Below, in pieces: positions 8,477 through 15,218 of a stretch of 64,000 nucleotides of DNA. The stretch is from NCBI GenBank assembly GCA_000341795.1, contig AODO01000001.1, positions 186,001-250,000 on the forward strand, in the 5' to 3' direction. The position numbers were made by a program, and so were the translations under genes. This stretch comes from Rhodococcus triatomae BKS 15-14. Its GTDB lineage: Bacteria > Actinomycetota > Actinomycetes > Mycobacteriales > Mycobacteriaceae. The notes under the pieces were generated by a model. That model ran no database searches. It was not told where the DNA came from and worked only from the letters and a program-made list of their open reading frames with translations. Position 1 is the stretch's first letter. Each line of letters starts with the position of its first letter.

Positions 8477-9343
8477 TCAGAACAGGGGCGTGTCCGTGGC
8501 GAGTCGCTTCTGCACATCACGCAAGCTGCGGGTGAAGGGCAATTCGCGCACCCGGCGCGGGGCGATGCGGAGGACCCGCGCCACCCGTCGGTTGAACCGC
8601 GCGAACTTCACTTCCTCGGTATCCGACCATTCCAGCTGCATGAGCTCGCGGAAACGCGGTTCGAGATTTCCGGTGACCAGCCGCACCCGCCAGCGCATCA
8701 GCCACGGTGGCACCGAGCGATCCAGATACTCCAGGCGCACGACCCGCATGAGGTAATCACGCGTCGCGTCGTCCACCTCGAGCGCAGCCAGTGATGCGTT
8801 CCAGTAGTCGTCGAACTCCGCCCGGGTCGCGGGCCACGCGTCGCGCGGGAGTTGCAAGGTGGTTCCGAACACCATTCCCTGGCGGTAGAACTGCTCGGCG
8901 AACGCTTCCGTCAGGGGCCCGTGTACACGCTCGTAGGCCTGCTCCGCCCCCTTGTACAGGCAGGCGGCGACCCACAGCTGCAGCGCCGGATCGAACGCGT
9001 TGTACGCCACGTCCGCGCCTTCCGGGGAGCGCACCTGCGCGTGCGACCGGTTGGTCGCCCGACGGTAGGCCGCCCGTTCCTCAGCTCCGCCGAGGATCGC
9101 CACCGCGAGGAAGCCGAGCGTCGTACGGCGCCGGCGAGCGGGATTGAGAAACAGGTTGCCTTCGTCGACCTTGCTGTCCTTGACGCCGTAACCGACCGGC
9201 CGTGCGGAGAGTTGCATGATCACGTTCGAGGTGCCGGCCAGGAGCTGGAACCAATTGGCCGATTCCCGGAGTGCGGTCGTCTCGAGCGCATCGAGGGCGC
9301 GGCGCTCGGCTCCGGTCTGTCCGGCGGCGGTTTCGGATGCCAT
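8477..9343 (-). CDS. Oxygenase MpaB family protein (DUF2236)
   Basis: A 288-aa member of the MpaB/latex-clearing-protein-like oxygenase family (DUF2236), helical proteins that bind a b-type haem in characterised relatives. Family features seen are the RxxxT segment at ARRRRTTLGFL, the NRSHAQV segment carrying the conserved His, AYNAFDPALQLWVAACLY, and RLEYLDRSVPPWLMRW. ATG 9343 is preferred over the 24-codon-longer frame start because TACCGT lies exactly 6 nt before it, giving a leaderless transcript. Its substrate is unknown. Confidence 0.75.
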   Translation of the reverse strand: MASETAAGQTGAERRALDALETTALRESANWFQLLAGTSNVIMQLSARPVGYGVKDSKVDEGNLFLNPARRRRTTLGFLAVAILGGAEERAAYRRATNRSHAQVRSPEGADVAYNAFDPALQLWVAACLYKGAEQAYERVHGPLTEAFAEQFYRQGMVFGTTLQLPRDAWPATRAEFDDYWNASLAALEVDDATRDYLMRVVRLEYLDRSVPPWLMRWRVRLVTGNLEPRFRELMQLEWSDTEEVKFARFNRRVARVLRIAPRRVRELPFTRSLRDVQKRLATDTPLF

Positions 9344-9349
9344 GAGCGA

Positions 9350-9355
9350 ACGGTA
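9350..9355 (-). promoter_or_regulatory. Leaderless -10 element of the MpaB-family gene
   Basis: On the minus strand TACCGT precedes ATG 9343 by 6 nt and no Shine-Dalgarno is present, so transcription probably begins at or next to the A of the ATG. Confidence 0.5.
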
Positions 9356-9411
9356 ACACCCCGCGTGAATTGCCGTTAACTTATTCTGAACTCGATCGTC
9401 CGCTCGACGAG

Positions 9412-9690
9412 TCATTCGATGCGCTCGAGCAGACGAACGGTTACGGATTCACCCGCCTGTTTGCCGATGACCTCGCGGACGGCGGCCTTGACGGGCAGTT
9501 TGTGGGTGCCGTCGCCGAGCGCCATGAAGGAACTCTCGAAGGGGTGCCCATCGATCGTGCCGCGGACCTTCACGAGCCCGCGGGTGCCGAAGAATGCGGC
9601 GGATTCGGGCCAGACGAGATACGTCCATCCGCCCTTGGCGGGGCTCTTGAGCAGCGTTGCGACGAACTCGCGATCCAATGCGGTTTCCAT
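9412..9690 (-). CDS. DUF1905 domain protein
   Basis: A 92-aa protein made up of the small DUF1905 beta-barrel domain. [19 protein letters not shown] and [35 protein letters not shown] carry its typical pattern. ATG 9690 is favoured over an upstream in-frame start because a GGAGGAGG Shine-Dalgarno lies just upstream. Function is unknown; related proteins often occur beside or fused to YdeI/OmpD-associated domains. It is divergent from the XRE-cupin regulator, with a symmetrical repeat between them. Confidence 0.75.
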   Translation of the reverse strand: METALDREFVATLLKSPAKGGWTYLVWPESAAFFGTRGLVKVRGTIDGHPFESSFMALGDGTHKLPVKAAVREVIGKQAGESVTVRLLERIE

Positions 9691-9723
9691 GACGCGCCTC
9701 CTCCGGAAAGTGTGCCCCACGTA

Positions 9724-9767
9724 GGTGGACCCGACACGCACCGCGAACTCATCGCGCCGGGTCCACC
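9724..9767. promoter_or_regulatory. 10-bp inverted repeat between divergent DUF1905 and XRE-cupin genes
   Basis: GGTGGACCCG (9724-9733) and CGGGTCCACC (9758-9767) are exact inverted copies 24 bp apart. A further GGTGGA lies at 9793-9798. The position between two divergent starts and next to a regulator gene suggests an operator, probably for the regulator itself. Confidence 0.4.
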
Positions 9768-9775
9768 ACGGGGAA

Positions 9776-9796
9776 ACCCACCGCTATTGTGGGTGG
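9776..9796 (+). promoter_or_regulatory. Leaderless -10 element with flanking inverted repeat, XRE-cupin gene
   Basis: TATTGT (9785-9790) lies 6 nt before ATG 9797, and there is no Shine-Dalgarno. ACCCAC (9776-9781) and GTGGGT (9789-9794) form an inverted repeat around it, suggesting autoregulation. Confidence 0.45.
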
Positions 9797-10444
9797 ATGT
9801 CCAGCCCGAACCGCCCCGTGCATCACGACACCGCGCCGCGTGAGGTCCCCGCGGACTCACCGACCGGTGTCGACCTCGAACGGGTCATCGCCGCGCAGGT
9901 GCGCAAGCTGCGCCTCGCCAGCGGACTCTCGGTGGGCGACATGGCCGCGAAGATCGGCATCTCCAAGGCGATGCTGTCGAAGATCGAGAACGCGCAGACC
10001 TCCTGCAGCCTCTCGACGCTGGCACGGCTCGCGGCAGGACTCGACGTCCCGGTGACGTCGCTGTTCCGCGGGGCCGACTCGGCCCGGGACGCGGTGTTCA
10101 CCTCGGCCGGGCAGGGCGCCGAGATCGTCGGCCGCGGCACCCGGGTCGGTCACCACTACGAGATGCTCGGCGCGCTGCGCGGCCAGCACAAGCGTCTCGA
10201 ACCGGTACTGGTGACACTGACCAACGCCAGCGAGGTGTTCCCCCTCTTCCAGCACCCCGGGACCGAACTGCTCTACATGCTCGAGGGCGAGATGGTCTAC
10301 GGGCACGGCGAGAGCGAGTACCACCTGCGTCCCGGGGACGCCCTGCTGCTCGACGGGGAGGGCCTGCACGGTCCGAACAAGTTGGTGGAGTTACCGATTC
10401 GCTTCCTCGCCGTCACCGCCTATCCCGACAACCATCAGGGCTGA
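9797..10444 (+). CDS. XRE-family transcriptional regulator with C-terminal cupin domain
   Basis: A 215-aa regulator. The helix-turn-helix spans about residues 30-85, with recognition region GISKAMLSKIENAQTSCSL, and a cupin fold follows (EVFPLFQHPGTELLYMLEGEM, HLRPGDALLLDGEGLHGP). Such short XRE-cupin proteins sense small metabolites. ATG 9797 is chosen because a -10-like TATTGT lies 6 nt upstream. The last 30 nt of this gene are repeated exactly 1291 bp downstream, next to the following gene, so its 3' end looks like an insertion point. Its targets are not evident; the divergent DUF1905 gene is the nearest candidate. Confidence 0.85.
   Translation: MSSPNRPVHHDTAPREVPADSPTGVDLERVIAAQVRKLRLASGLSVGDMAAKIGISKAMLSKIENAQTSCSLSTLARLAAGLDVPVTSLFRGADSARDAVFTSAGQGAEIVGRGTRVGHHYEMLGALRGQHKRLEPVLVTLTNASEVFPLFQHPGTELLYMLEGEMVYGHGESEYHLRPGDALLLDGEGLHGPNKLVELPIRFLAVTAYPDNHQG
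10415..10444. repeat. 30-bp direct repeat, left copy (3' end of XRE-cupin gene)
   Basis: This copy encodes the last nine residues and stop of the XRE-cupin gene. It is identical over 30 nt to 11706-11735; the sequences diverge immediately on both sides. Confidence 0.85.
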
Positions 10445-10514
10445 ACCACCGGCACTGCCCATCACCTGCATGGCCGGTATTCCGCGGGCGAACGACAAAC
10501 CCGAGACGTCGGTG

Positions 10515-10520
10515 TACTGT
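10515..10520 (+). promoter_or_regulatory. Candidate -10 element of the repeat-bracketed gene
   Basis: TACTGT lies 42 nt before ATG 10563. No convincing -35 is seen, only ACGACA at 10492 with 17-bp spacing. The start itself has a GGGAG ribosome site at about 10550. Confidence 0.3.
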
Positions 10521-10562
10521 CGCTCTCTTCGTCTTCGGACGGAGTCAGCGGGAGCGTAATCC

Positions 10563-11675
10563 ATGTCGGAACACATGCAGAAGCAACAGTCGGCGCGCCA
10601 CCAACGCGCGGCGGTCGGCCAACAGTCCACCCAGGACACAGCGACGACCGCGTGGGTTCGGATGCTGGTGACGATGGCCGATGGGCCTCGGGAGCCCGTT
10701 CACGGTGTGGTCGTTCCGTACCGGAACTCCGACGAACCGTTCCGCTACTACACGGCCACCTACGGCGAGGAACCCGTGTTCCTGCCGTTTCGCCGTGCGG
10801 GTGTGCGGTTGTACCGATGGGGGCGCCGATCGCGGATCGAGTCACTCGACGGGCAGGCGTTGTTCGTCAGCGACGGCGCCACCGCCTGGGACTTCACCTC
10901 CGACTCCGCTCGGCCGCGCTGCACCGAGCTGCGACAGCTGCATTCGCCGGGAGCCGGCCGGTATCTGGTGATCACCCCTCGTGTCGAGCACTGGGTCGGT
11001 CACCATCATGCGCGTCCGGCGGGTCCGGTGACCGACGTGGAGTTCCTCGGTCGCCGCTGTTGGTCGGTGGATCTCGCTGCACGCGAGAGCCAAAACCTGC
11101 CCAAGCCGTCGCTGCGCCTGGTGGTGGACGCGGAGACCGGGGCGGTGGTGGCACAGCACTCCGGTGACGGTGTCGACGGCGCGGTGTTCACGGATCTCGT
11201 GGTGGGAACGCCGGTCGATCCAGCCCTGTTCACCTGGGACGGTCCGGTCGTCACCGACGCGGAGTCCCGGGAACGCGCGGGTCGCGGCGGCCCACCCACC
11301 ACGCCGCGAGAGGAGGCGCTGCAGTGGTTCCGCGACGAGGTCGCCGCCGGACCGATCCGGGTACCGGTGCTGACCGACTTCACCCCCAATTACGTCGACC
11401 TGACCGACGCACCGTCCGGTGCGTTCTCGGCGTTACTCGGCCACGGTGACAAAACCGGCTGGCTGGTCCGGCGTCGCCGATCGGACGAGCCGTGGGCGGT
11501 GAAGACCCACGGCCACCAGATCGCCTGGTCCACCGATGATTTCGACTGGGCATGCCAGATCAACCGGGGAACTCTCGACGAAGCCGGCATAGTGGCACTG
11601 CAGCGCCAGCTGCACCCTGCCCAGTCGGCTGTGGGCTGGCCCGAGGTCGTGTTCGGCGGTTCGGACGGACCCTGA
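10563..11675 (+). CDS. Hypothetical protein inside a 30-bp direct repeat bracket
   Basis: A 370-aa protein of unknown function. It has no signal peptide or clear membrane segment. The composition is soluble and beta-rich, with segments such as YRNSDEPFRYYTATYGEE, GAGRYLVITPRVEHWVGHH, LRLVVDAETGAVVAQ and TGWLVRRRRSDEPWAVKTHGHQ. The middle (substitution-like VDAETG, DPALFTW) resembles the general look of LolA/RseB-type beta sheets, but I cannot assign a family. The gene has its own ribosome site and probable promoter, and no obvious partner. Exact 30-bp repeats lie 119 nt before its ATG and 31 nt after its stop, so it may be a relatively recent insertion; base composition is not obviously different from neighbours. 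Confidence 0.7.
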   Translation: MSEHMQKQQSARHQRAAVGQQSTQDTATTAWVRMLVTMADGPREPVHGVVVPYRNSDEPFRYYTATYGEEPVFLPFRRAGVRLYRWGRRSRIESLDGQALFVSDGATAWDFTSDSARPRCTELRQLHSPGAGRYLVITPRVEHWVGHHHARPAGPVTDVEFLGRRCWSVDLAARESQNLPKPSLRLVVDAETGAVVAQHSGDGVDGAVFTDLVVGTPVDPALFTWDGPVVTDAESRERAGRGGPPTTPREEALQWFRDEVAAGPIRVPVLTDFTPNYVDLTDAPSGAFSALLGHGDKTGWLVRRRRSDEPWAVKTHGHQIAWSTDDFDWACQINRGTLDEAGIVALQRQLHPAQSAVGWPEVVFGGSDGP

Positions 11676-11705
11676 GCTGTACATGGCGGGCCGAGGGGCC
11701 TGCGA

Positions 11706-11735
11706 ACCGCCTATCCCGACAACCATCAGGGCTGA
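11706..11735. repeat. 30-bp direct repeat, right copy
   Basis: An exact copy of 10415-10444, including the TGA, although no reading frame runs into it here. It ends 3 bp before the stop of the convergent gene at 11739, so removing 10445-11735 would leave the two neighbours convergent with almost abutting stops. Confidence 0.85.
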
Positions 11736-11738
11736 CCC

Positions 11739-12245
11739 TCAGACGAGAACGCGGCAGTAGACGTTCTCTCCGCGATCCACGGCGCCCGCAGACAGTTCGG
11801 CGAACGCCGCGAGAAGGGGCACCGACTCCTCAGAGGGTTCGCCGTCCTCGTCGATCGCCCAGACACGCGCGGCGGCGGCGACACCGTCGGCGTCGAGCTC
11901 CGCGAGCACGTCGCGCAACTCGTCGGTGACGGTGACCACCAACGAGTCCCCGTCGTCACTCATGGCGACGAGCGATCCTGAGCGGGTGCCCGCCGTGACC
12001 TCGTCGTACGGGCGGCCGGTGAGCGCGGCCTCGAGCCTGCCGAGCGCGACGACCGGCTCGACGCCATTCACCTGCAGGACCGGGGTACCGCTCGCGGTCA
12101 ACCGAATCCGCGGTCGGGTGAGCGGGTTCGGAGAAGCGCCGGGGGCCTCGTCGCTCGTGTCGGGCTCGAGGTCGTCGAGGTCGTCGAGCGCGGCGGCGGC
12201 GTGCTGATCCGAGGGCGCGGTGAAGTAGTCGAGGATGGCGGACAT
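11739..12245 (-). CDS. Hypothetical protein
   Basis: A 168-aa acidic protein of unknown function. After an N-terminal MSAILDYFTAPSD segment comes a run of Asp/Glu/Ala (about residues 14-40), then a beta-rich region (IRLTASGTPVLQVNGVEPVVALGRLEAALTG) and an acidic C-terminal half. ATG 12245 is preferred over the 8-codon-longer start at 12269. It runs away from the MoxR/VWA operon and converges on the repeat-bracketed gene. No family can be named with confidence. Confidence 0.6.
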   Translation of the reverse strand: MSAILDYFTAPSDQHAAAALDDLDDLEPDTSDEAPGASPNPLTRPRIRLTASGTPVLQVNGVEPVVALGRLEAALTGRPYDEVTAGTRSGSLVAMSDDGDSLVVTVTDELRDVLAELDADGVAAAARVWAIDEDGEPSEESVPLLAAFAELSAGAVDRGENVYCRVLV

Positions 12246-12395
12246 GGCGCGATGGTTGCACACACCCACGACAACCGTTCCCGGGCGGTCTCGTCGTCGC
12301 GACCGAGTGTCGGTGTTCGACGACCACGGGGACGACGGCGTCCCTGTTGGACCCGGCGCGCCGAGCTCGTGCTGGCCGAGATCGCTGCGGCGCGC

Positions 12396-12401
12396 TACGA
12401 T
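12396..12401 (+). promoter_or_regulatory. Leaderless -10 element before the 18-codon leader ORF
   Basis: TACGAT lies 7 nt before ATG 12409 with no Shine-Dalgarno, so the mRNA of the MoxR/VWA operon probably starts at the leader ORF's start codon. Confidence 0.5.
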
Positions 12402-12408
12402 TGCGCCG

Positions 12409-12465
12409 ATGTCTACTTACTCCGATCCAAGATTGGGGGCCCAGTTCGCTCACGGTGAGTGCTGA
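12409..12465 (+). CDS. Candidate 18-aa leader peptide (leaderless uORF)
   Basis: A short ORF (ATG 12409, TGA 12463-12465) encoding MSTYSDPRLGAQFAHGEC. It is supported by the TACGAT box 7 nt upstream and by its stop, which shares a base with the next ATG (TGATG at 12463-12467). This would couple translation of the leader to the downstream gene, which itself has only a weak ribosome site. The final Cys codon is notable because Cys-rich leaderless uORFs are known in mycobacteria, but a single Cys is weak evidence for Cys sensing. Confidence 0.45.
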   Translation: MSTYSDPRLGAQFAHGEC

Positions 12466-13844
12466 TGCACCCTCCCATCGCGAACGGGACCGATCCCCGA
12501 CCGTCCTTCTGGCTGCGCGTGCGCGAGTTCGCCGTGCCGCCGTCCATGATCGAGACCGCTACCGACCGAGGTCTCGCCGGTGACTGGTCCGGGGCCTGTG
12601 CCGCAGCGGGTTTCGACACCGACGTCGACCTACGGGCACTGACCAGCGAGCACGGCCGCGACGTCGCGGCTCAGGTCCTCGACGACCTGCATCATCTGGC
12701 ACCCGATCTGCTTCGCTGGCACCTGCCACGGGTGGCCCCCGACGGGCTGCTGCGCCCGGGACTCACTGTCACACTGGCCCGGTACGGGCCTGCGGAGTTC
12801 CGAAGACCCTGTGGTGGAGCCGGTTCGGTGCATCTGGTGGCACGCACGGCCCCGACCTGGGCCGATGCCGGGCAGCGAGTCGTCCTGGCATTGTGGGACG
12901 GCTCGGGTTCCGCCTCGCATTCCCATCCCCATCCCCATCCCCGCCCCAACCGGCGCCACCGACTCGACCTCCATCGACACCTGTGGGACGCGCGAAGATC
13001 GACTGAACTGCGAACACGCTGTGGCACAGGCCAATCCCCACCTCCACCTGTCATCGATCATGCCCTCGCCGATGCGGCACCGGAGGGCGTCGCCCTCGAC
13101 CGCTGGGCAGCCGAGATCGACATCCTGCTCCGCGCGGACGGGCAGCGTGACGGCCCCGTACGGGTGCGATGCGGTGGCCGGCGCGACCTGGTGGTCGAGC
13201 GGGTCGCCTCGAGCGTCGGTCCCGCCTCGGTGCGGCTCGTGGACGACCACCCCCGTGGGCGGATCACCGCGCTCCCGGTGCTGCCCGATGCCGCGACCTG
13301 GGTGCTGCCCGACCTGGAGCTGATCCGGTCGGGAGCGATCACGGCCGACAGGCTGCATCCGCTGGTCGCCGCTGCCCTGGAATCGGACCGGTCGGTGCCG
13401 GCGCCGCCCCCGACAACGGTCTCGGACAACCGGATTCACCTGGTGGACTGCCGCGGTCACCGGCACCGCATCGGACCGGTCGACGGTGCGCTCACCGCAC
13501 TCGATCACAACCCGACCGAGATCCGGCGCGAGGAACTGCTCTTCGCGCTCGGTGGCACCCCGATACCCTGCGTGCAGGCCATCGACGAGGCGCATCGCAG
13601 TCCGGATTGCCTGCCCGGCGTCCGTGAACGCCTGAACCACGGGGACGCCGCCGGAGCGCTGGCCGTCGTCGAAGGCCTGCTCGGCCCGGACGCCGTCCTC
13701 CGCGACGGTCCCCTGCTGGACGAACTGCGGGCGTCCGTGGACCGCCGCAGCACGTACGACCGGTTCCTCTCCACACCCGCGGAGACCCCGCCGCCGTCGC
13801 GACCGCGACGCTCCGCGCGGTCACGTCGCGCCCGTTCGCACTGA
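12465..13844 (+). CDS. Unknown protein, first gene of a MoxR/VWA operon
   Basis: A 459-aa protein of unknown function, first in an operon with a MoxR-type ATPase and a VWA protein. The N-terminal half mentions DLHHLAPDLLRWHLPRV and GLTVTLARYGPAEF. A His-Pro-rich stretch at about residues 150-160 comes from a DNA hexamer repeat. The C-terminal part has DNRIHLVDCRGHRHRIG and a basic SRPRRSARSRRARSH tail. ATG 12465 overlaps the leader ORF stop; GTG 12459 is an alternative. By position it may be an adaptor or substrate-recognition partner of the ATPase/VWA pair, but this is inference from context only. Confidence 0.65.
   Translation: MHPPIANGTDPRPSFWLRVREFAVPPSMIETATDRGLAGDWSGACAAAGFDTDVDLRALTSEHGRDVAAQVLDDLHHLAPDLLRWHLPRVAPDGLLRPGLTVTLARYGPAEFRRPCGGAGSVHLVARTAPTWADAGQRVVLALWDGSGSASHSHPHPHPRPNRRHRLDLHRHLWDARRSTELRTRCGTGQSPPPPVIDHALADAAPEGVALDRWAAEIDILLRADGQRDGPVRVRCGGRRDLVVERVASSVGPASVRLVDDHPRGRITALPVLPDAATWVLPDLELIRSGAITADRLHPLVAAALESDRSVPAPPPTTVSDNRIHLVDCRGHRHRIGPVDGALTALDHNPTEIRREELLFALGGTPIPCVQAIDEAHRSPDCLPGVRERLNHGDAAGALAVVEGLLGPDAVLRDGPLLDELRASVDRRSTYDRFLSTPAETPPPSRPRRSARSRRARSH
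12924..12941. repeat. In-frame hexamer repeat (CATCCC x3) encoding His-Pro
   Basis: Three tandem CATCCC units, preceded by the variant CATTCC, encode alternating His and Pro/Ser at about residues 152-159 of the preceding operon gene. Hexamer gain or loss would keep the frame but change linker length. Confidence 0.8.
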
Positions 13845-13988
13845 ACGCCTGCGGGTGCACGACCGCGAGCTGAGCCGCCTCGAGCTCACCGAGTCCGGCG
13901 ACTCCACCCAACTCACTCATCCGAAATCCGCCGCCCCGCAGTGCGGCCGGCCGTCCACGGTCCGCCACTCCCCTCGACACCACAGGTG

Positions 13989-15218
13989 ATGCACATGCCT
14001 TCCACACCCGTCTCGAACCGATCCCGAACAGTCGAACTCGACAGCGCTGCAGCGCTGTCGGCGATGCTCGACACGATCGCCACCGAACCTCGTCCCGACG
14101 ACCAACTCGAGGCCCTCACCCTGGCGGTGGCCGCGGACCTTCCCGTGCTGCTGTGGGGCGAGCCGGGAATCGGCAAGACCGCTGCCCTGGCCCAGCTGGC
14201 CGAGGCCCTGGACCTGCCATTGACCACCGTCATCGCGAGCGTGCACGAGCCGTCGGACTTCTCGGGCCTGCCCGTCCTCGGGGACGACTTTGCGGCACAG
14301 GGTGTTCCGATGGCTCCGCCCGACTGGGCCGTTCGGCTCGTGCGCGCCGGGCGCGGCCTGTTGTTCCTGGACGAGCTGTCGACCGCGCCACCCGCCGTGC
14401 AGGCGGCCCTGCTTCGTCTCGTCCTGGAGAGGCGGATCGGGGCACTGCAACTCCCACCCGGTGTGCGTATCGTGGCCGCCGCCAACCCGCCGTCCTCGGC
14501 CGCGGACGGGTGGGAGCTGAGCCCACCGCTGGCGAACCGTTTCGTGCACCTGCACTGGACCCACGACCACGAGGTGGTCGTCCGCGGCCTCGGCGGCACC
14601 TGGCCGCGCGCGACACTGCCCCGCCTCGCCCCGGAGAGGTTCTCCGACGCAGTGGTGTTCGCCCGCCGCGCGGTCTGTGAGCTCCTCACCGCCCGCCCTG
14701 CCCTCGTGCACCAACTCCCCGGCAGCCAGGCCCGCCGGGGCGGCGCCTGGCCGTCGCCGCGGAGCTGGGACATGACCGTGCGGCTGGTCGCGTTCGCCAC
14801 CGCGGCGTCGTCGTCGCCGGACGTGCTGTCCCTGTTGGTCCGCGGCAGCGTCGGCGACGGACCCGGCTTCGAGCTGCTGGCCGCGATCGACCGCATGGAT
14901 CTCCCCGACCCCGAGACACTGCTCGCCGACCCGGCATCCGCCGACCTCCCCGAACGCGGCGATCTGCGTCAGGCCGTGCTCGACGCCGTGGTTGCCGCCG
15001 TCCGACGGCAGCCGGACGAGGGCCGCTGGAACGCTGCGTGGACGATCCTCGTCGCAGCGGCGCAGACCGGCCCACCCGACCTGGTCGTCGTGCCTGCGAC
15101 AACCCTGGCTACCTTGCGCCGGGACGACTGGGAGGCGCCTGCGGCCATCGAGCAGCTCGCCGGCGTCGTGTCCGTGTCGGTGGCGGCGGACCGCGCCGCC
15201 GTGCAGGCGGGGCTGTGA
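13989..15218 (+). CDS. MoxR-type AAA+ ATPase
   Basis: A 409-aa AAA+ ATPase of the MoxR group. Walker A GEPGIGKTA is at residues 57-65, Walker B LLFLDELS near 130, and sensor-1 VAAANPPSSAADGWEL near 165, followed by the ANRF segment. MoxR ATPases act as chaperones that insert metals or remodel VWA-domain partners, which fits the VWA gene that overlaps its stop by 4 nt. ATG 13989 or 13995 is chosen; GTG 13941 would be longer without a better ribosome site. The 144 nt between it and the previous gene show no further feature. The cellular client is unknown. Confidence 0.8.
   Translation: MHMPSTPVSNRSRTVELDSAAALSAMLDTIATEPRPDDQLEALTLAVAADLPVLLWGEPGIGKTAALAQLAEALDLPLTTVIASVHEPSDFSGLPVLGDDFAAQGVPMAPPDWAVRLVRAGRGLLFLDELSTAPPAVQAALLRLVLERRIGALQLPPGVRIVAAANPPSSAADGWELSPPLANRFVHLHWTHDHEVVVRGLGGTWPRATLPRLAPERFSDAVVFARRAVCELLTARPALVHQLPGSQARRGGAWPSPRSWDMTVRLVAFATAASSSPDVLSLLVRGSVGDGPGFELLAAIDRMDLPDPETLLADPASADLPERGDLRQAVLDAVVAAVRRQPDEGRWNAAWTILVAAAQTGPPDLVVVPATTLATLRRDDWEAPAAIEQLAGVVSVSVAADRAAVQAGL

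Noticed and set aside
12918-12941. A His-rich metal-binding domain
   Set aside because: The His-Pro run comes from a simple DNA hexamer repeat and is too short to claim a domain.
13492-14007. Minus-strand ORF in the gap before the MoxR gene
   Set aside because: Most of it is antisense to the preceding gene; the short unique part shows no ribosome site or recognisable sequence.
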